Positions 7,648 through 14,894 of a DNA stretch of 64,000 bases are shown here, piece by piece. A model generated the notes under the pieces. The model ran no database searches, had not been told where the DNA came from, and saw only the letters and a program-made list of their open reading frames with translations. The stretch spans positions 62,001-126,000 of the IMG/VR virus record IMGVR_UViG_3300025030_001854; one strand, written 5' to 3'. The first letter of the stretch is position 1, and each line of letters opens with the position of its first letter. The DNA comes from a virus. The position numbers were made by a program, and so were the translations under genes.

Positions 7648-7939
7648 GAGGTTTATCGTCCTGAATAAAAACATAATCTTTCCAAGCAGAATTATTTTGA
7701 TTTAAACAGGTAATAATTCGAGAAATAGTATCACAAGATTCTATTCCAAAAAAACTATCCTCAGTCAAATTTTCTCTCCAAATGAGCTTATTATAATAAT
7801 AAATAGATAATAAATCATTCTCTATTACAAGAAGAATCTTATCTATTTTAATTTCTGAACTGGAAATTTCTGCTTTTACAGCAATATTAAGAACTTTTGA
7901 AATATAATGAAGTTCTCTGACCAAACCTGTTGTTATCAT
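7625..7939 (-). CDS. hypothetical protein, 104 aa
   Basis: A soluble protein with alternating charged and hydrophobic segments and no recognised motif. It is coupled to the 62-aa gene upstream by an ATGA overlap. The promoter for the next operon overlaps its 3' end. Confidence 0.55.
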   Translation of the reverse strand: MITTGLVRELHYISKVLNIAVKAEISSSEIKIDKILLVIENDLLSIYYYNKLIWRENLTEDSFFGIESCDTISRIITCLNQNNSAWKDYVFIQDDKPLDVSTNH

Positions 7940-8124
7940 ACTAATAATTCTTTAAGAGCATTAAGAGATGTTAATATTTGACTTTCTCCAACAGTTTTTG
8001 TATCCTTGTGCAATTTGTGATATAATTGACACATTTCCCTATCTCTAGCCCTTTCCATAATAATAATCTGGTCTATTAGCTCTAAAGCTATTTTTAATTT
8101 AAGTTCAGGGGATAAATTTTCCAT
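7936..8124 (-). CDS. hypothetical helical protein, 62 aa
   Basis: The protein is short, Leu/Ile/Glu/Lys-rich and likely helical. I prefer the ATG at 8124 (MENLSPELKL) because it follows the 49-aa gene that stops at 8126; an in-frame ATG at 8139 would intrude into that gene. Function is unknown. Confidence 0.55.
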   Translation of the reverse strand: MENLSPELKLKIALELIDQIIIMERARDREMCQLYHKLHKDTKTVGESQILTSLNALKELLV

Positions 8125-8125
8125 A

Positions 8126-8275
8126 TTATTTAACAACAAATTTTGTGAGGGATTCTTTTTCGAGGCGTTTTTTATATTCTAAAGCATCTTTACGCCCTTG
8201 AGACGTTCGGGGGAATGCTCCGTATATGAAACGTTTTTTTTGAGATAATACTAGGTAACAAGTCTTTTTTTTCAT
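8126..8275 (-). CDS. small phage protein, 49 aa (YGAFPRTSQGRKDA motif)
   Basis: A complete frame begins MKKKTCYLVL, contains KRFIYGAFPRTSQGRKDALE and ends LTKFVVK. The segment K/R-F-x-Y-G-x-F-P-x-T-x-x-G-R-x-x-A is a pattern I associate with small conserved phage proteins of unknown function. It overlaps the end of the 109-aa gene in another frame for 86 bases and is followed by the 62-aa gene after one base. Two runs of eight A lie in the overlap. Confidence 0.55.
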   Translation of the reverse strand: MKKKTCYLVLSQKKRFIYGAFPRTSQGRKDALEYKKRLEKESLTKFVVK

Positions 8276-8519
8276 GATGAATAAGTTCTCTATATTTTTT
8301 TAAATAAACGTCCATCTCTAAATCTTCCCTATGGAGTTTTTTTAATAAAACAGACAATTGACTACGCAAAAAATCCGCGTCATCGTCTCTATATTCTTCA
8401 TCGGCTTGTGTTATTTCTAATATTTTTTTATTAATTTCCTTTTCTAAGAAATTAACGCTTTTTATTATTATTAGTGCTTCTATTAGAAGTTTTTCTTTAA
8501 GAGAAACTATATCTTCCAT
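8190..8519 (-). CDS. hypothetical coiled-coil protein, 109 aa
   Basis: The first 80 residues are strongly helical, with heptad-like Leu/Ile spacing (LKEKLLIEALIIIKSVNFLEK, then LSVLLKKLHREDLEMDVYLKK). The last 25 or so residues, encoded within the overlap with the 49-aa gene, look less protein-like, so the natural C-terminus may differ. Function is unknown. Confidence 0.5.
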   Translation of the reverse strand: MEDIVSLKEKLLIEALIIIKSVNFLEKEINKKILEITQADEEYRDDDADFLRSQLSVLLKKLHREDLEMDVYLKKYRELIHHEKKDLLPSIISKKTFHIRSIPPNVSRA

Positions 8520-8522
8520 AGA

Positions 8523-8537
8523 TTATTAGACTAATAA
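8523..8537. repeat. perfect 15-bp inverted repeat
   Basis: TTATTAGACTAATAA has perfect 7-base arms around one A. It lies between the 3' end of the tmRNA and the start of the 109-aa gene. It could be an operator or processing element; no T-run follows it, so it is not a clear terminator. Confidence 0.3.
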
Positions 8538-8559
8538 ACATAAAAAATATTTCAATTGA

Positions 8560-8942
8560 TGGACTCGGATGGAGTTGAACCATCGTCTTTAAAAAAATTC
8601 TCATTTGATGCTACAAGTTTATTTAATTATTAGTTCTTACTAAATACATAATTAACAAGAATCTTTAGTAATATTTAAATGATTTTTCCGTTCACATTTA
8701 AAACTGAACGTTTTTCCTCGCTGTTTCGACATATAAGATAGCGAGAATCTCTTAGATATCGGTATGACCATTAGTTAGGCCATAACAGTTTCGCGTTCAA
8801 GCGTGATAACACGCATAGAGGCGAGCTTTTTCACTAATTTGCTTTTGGCAGTTAATGTTTTGTCCGTTTATTTAAGTGGCCAACGAACGTCCACTACTTG
8901 CATCTAGTAACAATTTTATTAAATCGAAACCAGTACGAGCCC
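8560..8942 (-). ncRNA. ssrA: transfer-messenger RNA (tmRNA)
   Basis: This is a one-piece tmRNA gene of about 383 nt. The 5' end GGGCUCG pairs with CGAGUCC at the 3' end, including the G3-U pair recognised by alanyl-tRNA synthetase. It is followed by the conserved GGUUUCGA, and the T-arm is GAUGG-UUCAACU-CCAUC. The 3' CCA is not encoded (the flank reads A-UC). Pseudoknot PK1 is visible: AGUGG/CCACU, with the loop pairing GUUCGUU/AACGGAC. The stop codon of the tag lies in the loop of a 7-bp hairpin (UAUGGCC/GGUCAUA), as in helix 5 of bacterial tmRNAs. Further hairpins (CUCGCU/AGCGAG; GUUCA/UGAAC) follow. It should rescue stalled ribosomes and tag their products. Confidence 0.93.
8775..8849 (-). 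other. tmRNA proteolysis-tag reading frame (24 codons)
   Basis: The resume codon is GCC (Ala), about 12 bases after PK1, where the resume codon normally sits. The tag starts AKSKLVKKLA, passes SMRVITL and ends ERETVMA before UAA. It has 24 residues against about 10 in E. coli. Termination in the helix-5 loop supports this frame. A small hairpin (GCGUG-UUAU-CACGC) falls within the tag, which is unusual. The terminal VMA is a plausible protease-recognition end. Confidence 0.75.
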
Positions 8943-8960
8943 AAATCAAAGAACTATCCT

Positions 8961-8989
8961 ATAATACACCCGCTTTAACTATCTGTCAA
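8961..8989 (-). promoter_or_regulatory. strong promoter for tmRNA
   Basis: A perfect TTGACA (8984-8989), exactly 17 bases, then TATTAT (8961-8966) lie on the minus strand. The predicted start near 8954 leaves about 12 bases before the mature 5' end at 8942, consistent with 5' processing by host RNase P. It overlaps the end of the small gene at 8979. Confidence 0.8.
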
Positions 8990-9143
8990 TGATTTTAGAT
9001 GCGATGTATTTATCCCCCAATAATTCCCTGCTCTTTTTTGCGGCCTCATCAAAGCATTTATTAACAAGATAATGGGTAAAGGTCAGTTGACCATCCCAGG
9101 GGATTATCTTCATCATAAATGGGAATTCTAACTGTTTATACAT
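8979..9143 (-). CDS. hypothetical protein, 54 aa
   Basis: A short protein (MYKQLEFPFMM...) downstream of the ribonucleotide reductase. The ATG at 9143 lies just past the reductase stop (9148-9150); an in-frame ATG at 9170 would overlap the reductase. Function is unknown. Confidence 0.5.
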   Translation of the reverse strand: MYKQLEFPFMMKIIPWDGQLTFTHYLVNKCFDEAAKKSRELLGDKYIASKIIDR

Positions 9144-9147
9144 ATTA

Positions 9148-11751
9148 TTAATTACATTTACTATACCCACAATGAGAGCATGTTAGACATCCCTCTTTTC
9201 TTTCTAATTCATGTTCACAAGTAGGACAATTTTCCCCACTAACTTTAGTTCCATCTTTGATATATTTTTTAAGTGTTCTTGCTAAGACTTTACTAAAACA
9301 AACTATTGGACCTTTAGTTTTTTCTAATTGATGAACAACAAAAGAAATATCAGAACCATGTCTTAATCCAATACTAATCATTCTTGTAAGTCCATCGGCG
9401 ACATCATCACTATGGCCGTTAGTAAGTTCATACTCTTCTTCTTCGCTTATAAAAAGATATTTACCCCTTGTCTTTTTAACTATTTCTCCTGTTTTACATT
9501 CTTTAGGAATAAAGATGGATTTATCTTTTTCTTGATTAATTCCTGTAAATACTTCGTAAGGTTGTCGGTCTTCTCCAAAAAGACCAACTGCTACATAATA
9601 TTTTTTTCCATTTAAAACAAAATGATGTAATTCTCCAGGAAGTTTATTTGGACGTTTTGGAGCTGTTGTTATAGGGAGATTCACCTTTTTCTTTTCCGCC
9701 AATACATTCATCATTGTCCCAGCCCTATAAGTAGTAATACCCTTTAAGGTTTCACTAAGATAAGCGTTTAAATAAATATCCTTAAACTTTTCAAATGGAT
9801 AATCATTAGCTATATTAACTGTCTTTGAAATAGAACTATCTACCCATTTAGCAAAACCTTTCAAATCAGTTATATGTTCTTCTACAGTCAAAGAAGAAGC
9901 AGTTACGGCCCAATTAGCCTTCGGATTCCATAATTTTTTAGATATTAACCATCTGACTCCATAATCAATACATTCTACTTCTTTGGTTAATCCTCTATTT
10001 CTATCTATTTTATAAATAGTTCCCTTATGCTCCCCCTTTAAAATATTGTCTTCTCCCTCTTTAACCCATTTAAACATAGGGGTTTCTTTAAATTCTCCCT
10101 CCCAATATTTAGGACACAAAGGAAGAACATCGGTGGGACATTCGTCAACAATAACAGTTCGAATATATTCCGATAAAAACAAAGGCTCAATACCACCAGA
10201 TACAACATTAGCTAATACTCCTGTATTTCCTGTTGGTTGGCATGAAAATAGGGCTGAATTTCTAATTCCATGAACACCCATATCTTCTAAAACAGATAAA
10301 GGAATTCCAATATCTTTAAAAAACTTATGTCTAGAATGTTTAGATGGAGAACAACCATCAAACATACCTTTTTCATTAGCTAATTGAACAGAAGCCTTTA
10401 CAGCCATATTAGTAAAGGTTTTCATAATCTTATCTTTAAGAACTTCTGCTTCATTAGTCCCAAATCTAATATTCATCATATAAAGCATTGAACCCCAACC
10501 CATTACCCCTAAACCGATTCTCCTTCTTTTTTCAATAGACTCTTTATATTCTGGGAGGGGGGCTCCGGTTAATGAATTAACATTATCAAGAAAACGAACA
10601 GCCCACGGAACATACTTAGATAAAGCTTCAAAATCAAAAGATTGGTCGTCCTTTACAAACTGAGTTAAATTAATAGAAGCCAAATTACACACAGCACCAA
10701 AAGGAAGACATTGCTCCCCACACGGATTTGTGCTTGCTATATGAGCCTCTGGACCACCATAGTTCCAACAATGGGATTCATTAGCTCTATCTAAAAATAA
10801 AACTCCAGGGTCATTTCTTTCATAAGTGCTAGCCATTATTAAATTCCACAAATCCAAAATATTAATTGTTTTATAGACTTTAACGGGATATCCTTTGGAT
10901 TTCCATAGAGATATATTACCATCCCATTCTTCTTTATATTTAGGATGTTGAGTATCAGGGAAAACTAAGTCCCATTTATTTAATTCTTCTATTTTTGACT
11001 GTAACCCAACGGCAAGTGATGCTTCTTGAGATGTAAAATTTTGTTTGTCTATTTTTTTAAGTTCATTTTCAATAAATTTAATCTCAACAATTCTATCCAT
11101 AAACTCATTAGAACAATTAACAGATAAATTAAACTTATTTAAACGACCATCCTGCAATTTGGCAGTAATCCATTCCTCAATGTCAGGATGCCAACAATCC
11201 AAAATTCCCATCATGGCACCCTTTCTAATTTTAATTTTTCCTTCTTTATTTGCCTTTTTCTTGCCAGAACCAGCAGTTATTATATCAGAAGATGTATTAA
11301 ATAATTCTGCATATTTAACAGCGCCAGGAGTTTCAACTCCAATACCATAAATAAAAGAACCACGAGGACGAATAAAAGAAAAATTCATACCCCAACCACC
11401 TTCTGATTTAAGAGTCATCGCCTGAGATAATAATACTGAAAATATCCCTTCTAATGAATCTTGGTCATATTTCGGTTTTGGACCGACGAAACAATTCATC
11501 CAAGTAGTTCCCTTCCAATCAGTTCCAGCATTAGCTAAAATTCTTCCGCCAGGAACTATTTTAAAATTAGACAATAGTTCTAAAAACTTTTCTTCCCATT
11601 CCTCTTTTAAGTCATTTTTTTCAGCAGAAGCGACGGCTTTAGCAACTCTAGCTAAGGTATCGTTTATTGAATTATCAGAATGATGTTTGTAAGTGGTAAA
11701 CCAAACTTCGCGAGAAAAATCGTCAATGAATTGTGTCATAATTTTAGGCAT
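9148..11751 (-). CDS. nrdJ: adenosylcobalamin-dependent class II ribonucleotide reductase
   Basis: The 867-aa protein reduces ribonucleotides to deoxyribonucleotides. The active-site NPCGEQ motif follows ASTNPCGEQCLPFG near residue 340. It also has the specificity/finger-loop region SCQPTGNTGVLANVVSGGIEP and a C-terminal zinc ribbon (CPTCEHELERKEGCLTCSHCG) typical of the long B12-dependent class. No separate radical-generating small subunit (NrdB) or NrdG activase is nearby, as expected for class II. The first Met is at 11751; a second at 11739 is possible. It supplies dNTPs for phage replication and makes the phage dependent on host cobalamin. Confidence 0.93.
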   Translation of the reverse strand: MPKIMTQFIDDFSREVWFTTYKHHSDNSINDTLARVAKAVASAEKNDLKEEWEEKFLELLSNFKIVPGGRILANAGTDWKGTTWMNCFVGPKPKYDQDSLEGIFSVLLSQAMTLKSEGGWGMNFSFIRPRGSFIYGIGVETPGAVKYAELFNTSSDIITAGSGKKKANKEGKIKIRKGAMMGILDCWHPDIEEWITAKLQDGRLNKFNLSVNCSNEFMDRIVEIKFIENELKKIDKQNFTSQEASLAVGLQSKIEELNKWDLVFPDTQHPKYKEEWDGNISLWKSKGYPVKVYKTINILDLWNLIMASTYERNDPGVLFLDRANESHCWNYGGPEAHIASTNPCGEQCLPFGAVCNLASINLTQFVKDDQSFDFEALSKYVPWAVRFLDNVNSLTGAPLPEYKESIEKRRRIGLGVMGWGSMLYMMNIRFGTNEAEVLKDKIMKTFTNMAVKASVQLANEKGMFDGCSPSKHSRHKFFKDIGIPLSVLEDMGVHGIRNSALFSCQPTGNTGVLANVVSGGIEPLFLSEYIRTVIVDECPTDVLPLCPKYWEGEFKETPMFKWVKEGEDNILKGEHKGTIYKIDRNRGLTKEVECIDYGVRWLISKKLWNPKANWAVTASSLTVEEHITDLKGFAKWVDSSISKTVNIANDYPFEKFKDIYLNAYLSETLKGITTYRAGTMMNVLAEKKKVNLPITTAPKRPNKLPGELHHFVLNGKKYYVAVGLFGEDRQPYEVFTGINQEKDKSIFIPKECKTGEIVKKTRGKYLFISEEEEYELTNGHSDDVADGLTRMISIGLRHGSDISFVVHQLEKTKGPIVCFSKVLARTLKKYIKDGTKVSGENCPTCEHELERKEGCLTCSHCGYSKCN

Positions 11752-11789
11752 GATATATTACAGTAAAAAATTGCTATTTGAAAAAATAA

Positions 11790-12242
11790 TTAAGGAAAAA
11801 GATATAAGTCGGCAAAAGATATTTGGGCGACATTAGCTATTTTTAATATTGTCGGGAGGATATCGCTATCTTTATTGTTTTGCCAAAATCCTCTCCAATA
11901 TTGTAGGGCAACAGTTTCTCTATGAGCCCTTTTACATGGACATCCAACCCCAACCATATCTCTTGTTTGTACAAGAGTATCTAATGCTGTCTTTTGGGCC
12001 TCTGTAAAGAGTTCTCTTTGTGGTAAATACCAATCTGAGAAATCCCATAGATTATAAAATATAAGCATTCCTTCTGTCACCTTTTTGGGTTCTGGGAAAA
12101 TTGGTTGTAAAAGAGAATTAAGTTCGTTTATAGATAATGGAACTGGTTCGTCATTAACTTTAATCTCTTCAATTATTTGAGCTGGTTGAGTTTTAATTGG
12201 AGAAAGTTGATTTTTTATCCGTTGTCCGACAAACTCATTCAT
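11790..12242 (-). CDS. hypothetical protein, 150 aa, with CPCKR motif
   Basis: The N-terminal 45 residues are Pro/Gln/Ile-rich and probably disordered. The remainder holds a VGVGCPCKRAHRETV segment followed by a Trp-rich helix. Two closely spaced Cys could bind metal or be redox active, but I recognise no family. It overlaps the membrane protein gene upstream by 8 bases. Confidence 0.55.
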   Translation of the reverse strand: MNEFVGQRIKNQLSPIKTQPAQIIEEIKVNDEPVPLSINELNSLLQPIFPEPKKVTEGMLIFYNLWDFSDWYLPQRELFTEAQKTALDTLVQTRDMVGVGCPCKRAHRETVALQYWRGFWQNNKDSDILPTILKIANVAQISFADLYLFP

Positions 12243-12582
12243 ATAGTTTTTTGATTATCCATCTAAAAAGGAAATACCCTAGTATTGATAATAATATATT
12301 TAAACCTAAAGTATAAAATGGTAAAAAAACTAATGATAAAATATTAATCCATACCCCAAAACAAATTGGACAATTTAACATTCGTGTTGGGAAACTGGGA
12401 AACTTATATTCTAAGAAGTCTGGATAACTTAATGGAGTCATACCCTTTTTACAATCTTCCTCATAAGGAGCATATTTTAAAAACTTTAGTCTAAATAACT
12501 TCGCCCACTCTATAAAAGCATTAGTATCAAACCAAATATATAAAACAACTATAATAAAAGATATCCCATAAATTAATTCCAT
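12235..12582 (-). CDS. DUF1360-like small membrane protein
   Basis: This 115-aa protein has an N-terminal transmembrane helix (about residues 3-18) and one or two more near the C-terminus (residues 80-108, INILSLVFLPFYTLGLNILLSILGYFLF). The motif LNCPICFGVWI just before the second hydrophobic region is typical of DUF1360-type phage membrane proteins. It is the first gene of the minus-strand block after the divergent intergenic region. An AAAGGG Shine-Dalgarno-like sequence precedes the ATG. Confidence 0.7.
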   Translation of the reverse strand: MELIYGISFIIVVLYIWFDTNAFIEWAKLFRLKFLKYAPYEEDCKKGMTPLSYPDFLEYKFPSFPTRMLNCPICFGVWINILSLVFLPFYTLGLNILLSILGYFLFRWIIKKLYE

Positions 12583-12762
12583 ATTTTAATTTTCCCTTTC
12601 GCCATTATATTTCGATTCTTTAAAAAAAGAATAGGTGTTCGCCACCAAAATATAACACAGTAACAATATACACAAAGAAGCCATCCATAGTTAGACAACC
12701 AAAAGTTTTTCTTATTCTACCGAAATTTTCTTGAATATTTACAAATATTTGTGTATCTATTG
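12583..12762. other. divergent intergenic region, no gene seen
   Basis: I see no convincing protein or tRNA gene here. A TATAAT sits about 21 bases before the ATG of the gene at 12582 on the minus strand but lacks a good -35. The stretch probably holds the divergent promoters for the minus-strand block and for the RNA to the right. Confidence 0.4.
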
Positions 12763-12791
12763 TTGAAGAACAAAAACTAGCATAGTAAATA
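12763..12791 (+). promoter_or_regulatory. candidate promoter for the large RNA
   Basis: TTGAAG (12763-12768), a 17-base spacer and TAAATA (12786-12791) predict a start near 12798. The match is moderate (about 4 of 6 for each element). It is the best promoter directly upstream of the GC-rich structured region. Confidence 0.45.
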
Positions 12792-12797
12792 CCTCAC

Positions 12798-13279
12798 TAT
12801 ATATTTTAAAAAATATATTCTTTTAGCAGCTATGAACTATGTATGAACAAAAGGCGAAAATCCTTTTCAGCCCGCCGAGAAGACAACGGAAGGGTTTTCC
12901 CAAGTTGCCCTACCAAACTGGAGGGGAAAAGTAATAACTAGGCCGCAGTTGGCACCCGGCGGCGACAAAGCTGAAGCCAATCAGACGCAATAAGGGACAG
13001 GCACCATTCATTGATGGTAAAAAAAGAGGCTATCTTAATAAGATAGAAGTTGACAGGAATCCGCTAGACCTGAAAAGGTGAAATCGGAAGTATAAATGAG
13101 TTCTAGGCTCTCTCTCATCACCAATATTTATATTGGTAGCTTCTGGAAGCCGAAAGGCTATAAATCTCAATGCACTCTTCGCAAACTCCCGGCGAATTCA
13201 AAAAATATAACGGGACTTCAAGAATAGAGTCATTATTTTCCCTCTAGAGTTTTTTAATAAACTCTCTAGGGGGAAATTT
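12798..13279 (+). ncRNA. putative large structured noncoding RNA, family not identified
   Basis: This stretch between divergent genes has no long reading frame but is clearly more GC-rich than the genome around it and is packed with hairpins. Examples are AAAAGG/CCTTTT near 12853, TTTTCCC/GGGGAAAA near 12895-12930, ACCAT/ATGGT near 13003, CTATCTT/AAGATAG near 13030, TCCG/CGGA enclosing ACCT-GAAA-AGGT near 13059-13088, CCAATA/TATTGG near 13121 and AGCC-GAAA-GGCT near 13148. Two GNRA tetraloops suggest tertiary packing. I could not match it to RNase P, group I or II introns, 6S or SRP RNA. A large ornate phage-associated class such as GOLLD or ROOL is possible but unverified. The strand is inferred from the promoter and 3' hairpin. 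Confidence 0.6.
13237..13276 (+). terminator. strong 3' hairpin of the large RNA (possible terminator)
   Basis: A 16-bp stem with one 2-base bulge (arms TTTCCCTCTAGAGTTT and AAACTCTCTAGGGGGAAA) closes the structured region. Only three T follow, so it may act as a 3' stabiliser as well as, or instead of, an intrinsic terminator. Confidence 0.55.
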
Positions 13280-13365
13280 CACCCGGTATATTTGCTTAAG
13301 AATTCATCATTAAGAGTCTACAAAAGAATTACGTTTAAAACTTTAATAAGACCATTCGTGAATAT

Positions 13366-13394
13366 TTTACCCACTTCTACCGTCAAACTTTTAT
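13366..13394 (+). promoter_or_regulatory. weak candidate promoter for the dATP/dGTP hydrolase gene
   Basis: TTTACC (13366-13371), 17 bases, then TTTTAT (13389-13394). If used, transcription would begin close to the in-frame ATG at 13402, the fourth codon of the annotated gene. Both boxes are poor matches, so this is tentative. Confidence 0.25.
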
Positions 13395-13815
13395 GGAAAT
13401 TATGGAAAACGAAGTCATGGCTGATATTGTAAAACGTCCTATAATTAAAGATTCAGGACAACGGGAAGATTTCTCAACTGGTTCAAAAAGAGACACCCGA
13501 AACGGTAAAGGGAGATTCGATTTACTTCCTTTGTTCGCTGAGGAAGAATTGGCTAAACATTTTGAGGCTGGGGCCGTAAAGTATGGAGACAATAATTGGC
13601 TAAAGGGCCAACCTTTATCCAGGTATTTAGATTCAGCTCGTAGACATTTAAATAAAGCCGCTAGAGGCCAACGAGACGAACCTCATTTTACTGCTGCCGC
13701 TTGGAATATTATGTGTCTTATTGACACTATGAAAAGAATAGAACTTGGTCTTTTACCTGAAAGTTTAAATGACCTTTTACCAGTTTTACCAGAAGAAGTA
13801 GAAAAACTATTATGA
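13393..13815 (+). CDS. dATP/dGTP diphosphohydrolase-like protein
   Basis: The 140-aa protein contains the well-conserved run GRFDLLPLFAEEELAKHFE, then AGAVKYGDNNWLKG, PLSRYLDSARRHLNKA, and RDEPHFTAAAWNIMCLIDT. The Glu/His/Asp-bearing helices match the phage dATP/dGTP diphosphohydrolase N-terminal domain family, relatives of the MazG-like four-helix NTP pyrophosphatases. It probably trims the nucleotide pool. Starts at 13393, 13402 and 13417 are all ATG; the true one is uncertain. It overlaps the sigma-like gene by ATGA. Although related to MazZ of diaminopurine phages, no PurZ or DatZ is visible here. Confidence 0.8.
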   Translation: MEIMENEVMADIVKRPIIKDSGQREDFSTGSKRDTRNGKGRFDLLPLFAEEELAKHFEAGAVKYGDNNWLKGQPLSRYLDSARRHLNKAARGQRDEPHFTAAAWNIMCLIDTMKRIELGLLPESLNDLLPVLPEEVEKLL

Positions 13816-14435
13816 TTTCTCCTAATTTACTAATGATGGGTAAGTCTGATACTGAACTTATCCGATTAGTTAAAAATGACGCTGATAATGAAGCTATTTT
13901 AGAAGTATGCAGAAGATACGAGAATATTTTTTACAAAATCTGCCAAAGATATTCTTCGTCTCTTACCAAGGTCGGAATTGACGTTAACGATATTTTCGAT
14001 GAGAAGTATTATATTATTTTTTATTGTATCTGTTCATTCAAACCATCTAAAAAAACTAAACTCTCTACTTGGATAGGAAACTATGCCAGGTATCTTTGTC
14101 TTAATGCTATAAATTCTAAGAAATTTATTTTACCATCTTCCGATGAAGAAATTAAACAGAAAATCGAAGAGACTCAATGTAAGAACGTCTTTCTTAAAAA
14201 TGAAGACAAACAAGGAGAGTATTCTTTTATTTTAAATATTCTATCTCAACTCAAAGACCCTAGAATTTATAATGTATTTAATTTAAGATATTCTCATTTG
14301 CCAAACAAAATGATTTGGTCTAGAATAGCTTCATCGTTAGGTCTTTCTACTCAAACCGCTATCAACTTACATAATAAAGGATTGAGAATATTAAAAACTA
14401 AAATTAAAAGTAAAGATTTCTGTGATTTTATTTAA
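13812..14435 (+). CDS. second sigma-70 family factor
   Basis: The 207-aa protein has an ECF-type layout. The region 2-like part covers about residues 12-110 (DTELIRLVKNDADNEAI..., KLSTWIGNYARYLCLNAIN). A region 4-like helix-turn-helix at about 160-200 reads IWSRIASSLGLSTQTAINLHNKGL. The basic segment and Trp match region 2.4-type residues. It is divergent from the sigma factor at 6444. A phage-encoded factor of this size would redirect host polymerase. It is coupled to the preceding nucleotide hydrolase gene by ATGA. Confidence 0.75.
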   Translation: MISPNLLMMGKSDTELIRLVKNDADNEAILEVCRRYENIFYKICQRYSSSLTKVGIDVNDIFDEKYYIIFYCICSFKPSKKTKLSTWIGNYARYLCLNAINSKKFILPSSDEEIKQKIEETQCKNVFLKNEDKQGEYSFILNILSQLKDPRIYNVFNLRYSHLPNKMIWSRIASSLGLSTQTAINLHNKGLRILKTKIKSKDFCDFI

Positions 14436-14508
14436 AAACATTTGAATAATCTATCAATACTTTACATCATATAATTAGCCCAACAACGGGCAAACTACAA
14501 ATAAAACT

Positions 14509-14841
14509 ATGAAACAAACTACAAATGATACAAATGGTAATAGCGGCGGAAATAGCGGCGGTAACGCTTGGAATAGGAAAGAGCTTGGTGTATTCTGGAG
14601 TAAAGAAACCAAGAACACTGGGGAAAAATATCTAACAGGAATAATTAATTTAAAAGCTCTCGGGTTTGATAAAGATGTTCCTGTTGTCGTCTTTACCAAT
14701 AAGAACAAGCAAAAGGATAGTCATCCAGATTTAAGAGTCTATTTATCAGAAAAGCCTACTCCCACAGCCGCAGCGCAGCCAGTAGCTACCCCCTCAGTAA
14801 TTCCACAGACGCCTAAACCCTCAAACAAAGAGTTAATTTAA
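14509..14841 (+). CDS. small conserved-type protein with disordered ends
   Basis: The 110-aa protein has a low-complexity Asn/Gly/Ser N-terminus (NGNSGGNSGGN), a central fold of about 60 residues (RKELGVFWSKE ... EKYLTGIINLKAL ... VVVFTNKNKQ ... DLRVYLSE) and a Pro/Ala/Thr-rich tail. The central part resembles small DUF736-like proteins found in phages and plasmids, function unknown. A short GCCC/GGGC hairpin and a TATAAT lie in the 73-base leader, but I find no good -35. Confidence 0.55.
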   Translation: MKQTTNDTNGNSGGNSGGNAWNRKELGVFWSKETKNTGEKYLTGIINLKALGFDKDVPVVVFTNKNKQKDSHPDLRVYLSEKPTPTAAAQPVATPSVIPQTPKPSNKELI

Positions 14842-14850
14842 TCCTTTGTT

Positions 14851-14880
14851 TTGCCAATATAATAGTTTAAATATTATTAT
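14851..14880 (+). promoter_or_regulatory. candidate promoter for the glycan island
   Basis: TTGCCA (14851-14856), 18 bases, then TATTAT (14875-14880), each 5 of 6 to consensus. The predicted start near 14887 gives a leader of about eight bases before the ATG at 14895. It lies right after the stop of the preceding gene and is the only good promoter seen at the head of the sugar island. Confidence 0.55.
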
Positions 14881-14894
14881 GTTGGTTATATTTT

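Noticed and set aside
12798-13279. Group I or II intron, RNase P RNA or 6S RNA in the structured region
   Set aside because: I looked for the group I P7-type core, the group II domain V hairpin and the conserved RNase P P4 sequences and found none; no flanking exon halves of a gene are visible either.
13360-13390. Antisense promoter (TTGACG on the minus strand) running into the large RNA
   Set aside because: No good -10 with correct spacing and no gene downstream on that strand; judged to be chance in AT-rich sequence.
13393-13815. Sign of a diaminopurine (Z) genome from the MazZ-like protein
   Set aside because: The diphosphohydrolase family is widespread in phages with ordinary bases, and neither PurZ nor DatZ is present in the window.
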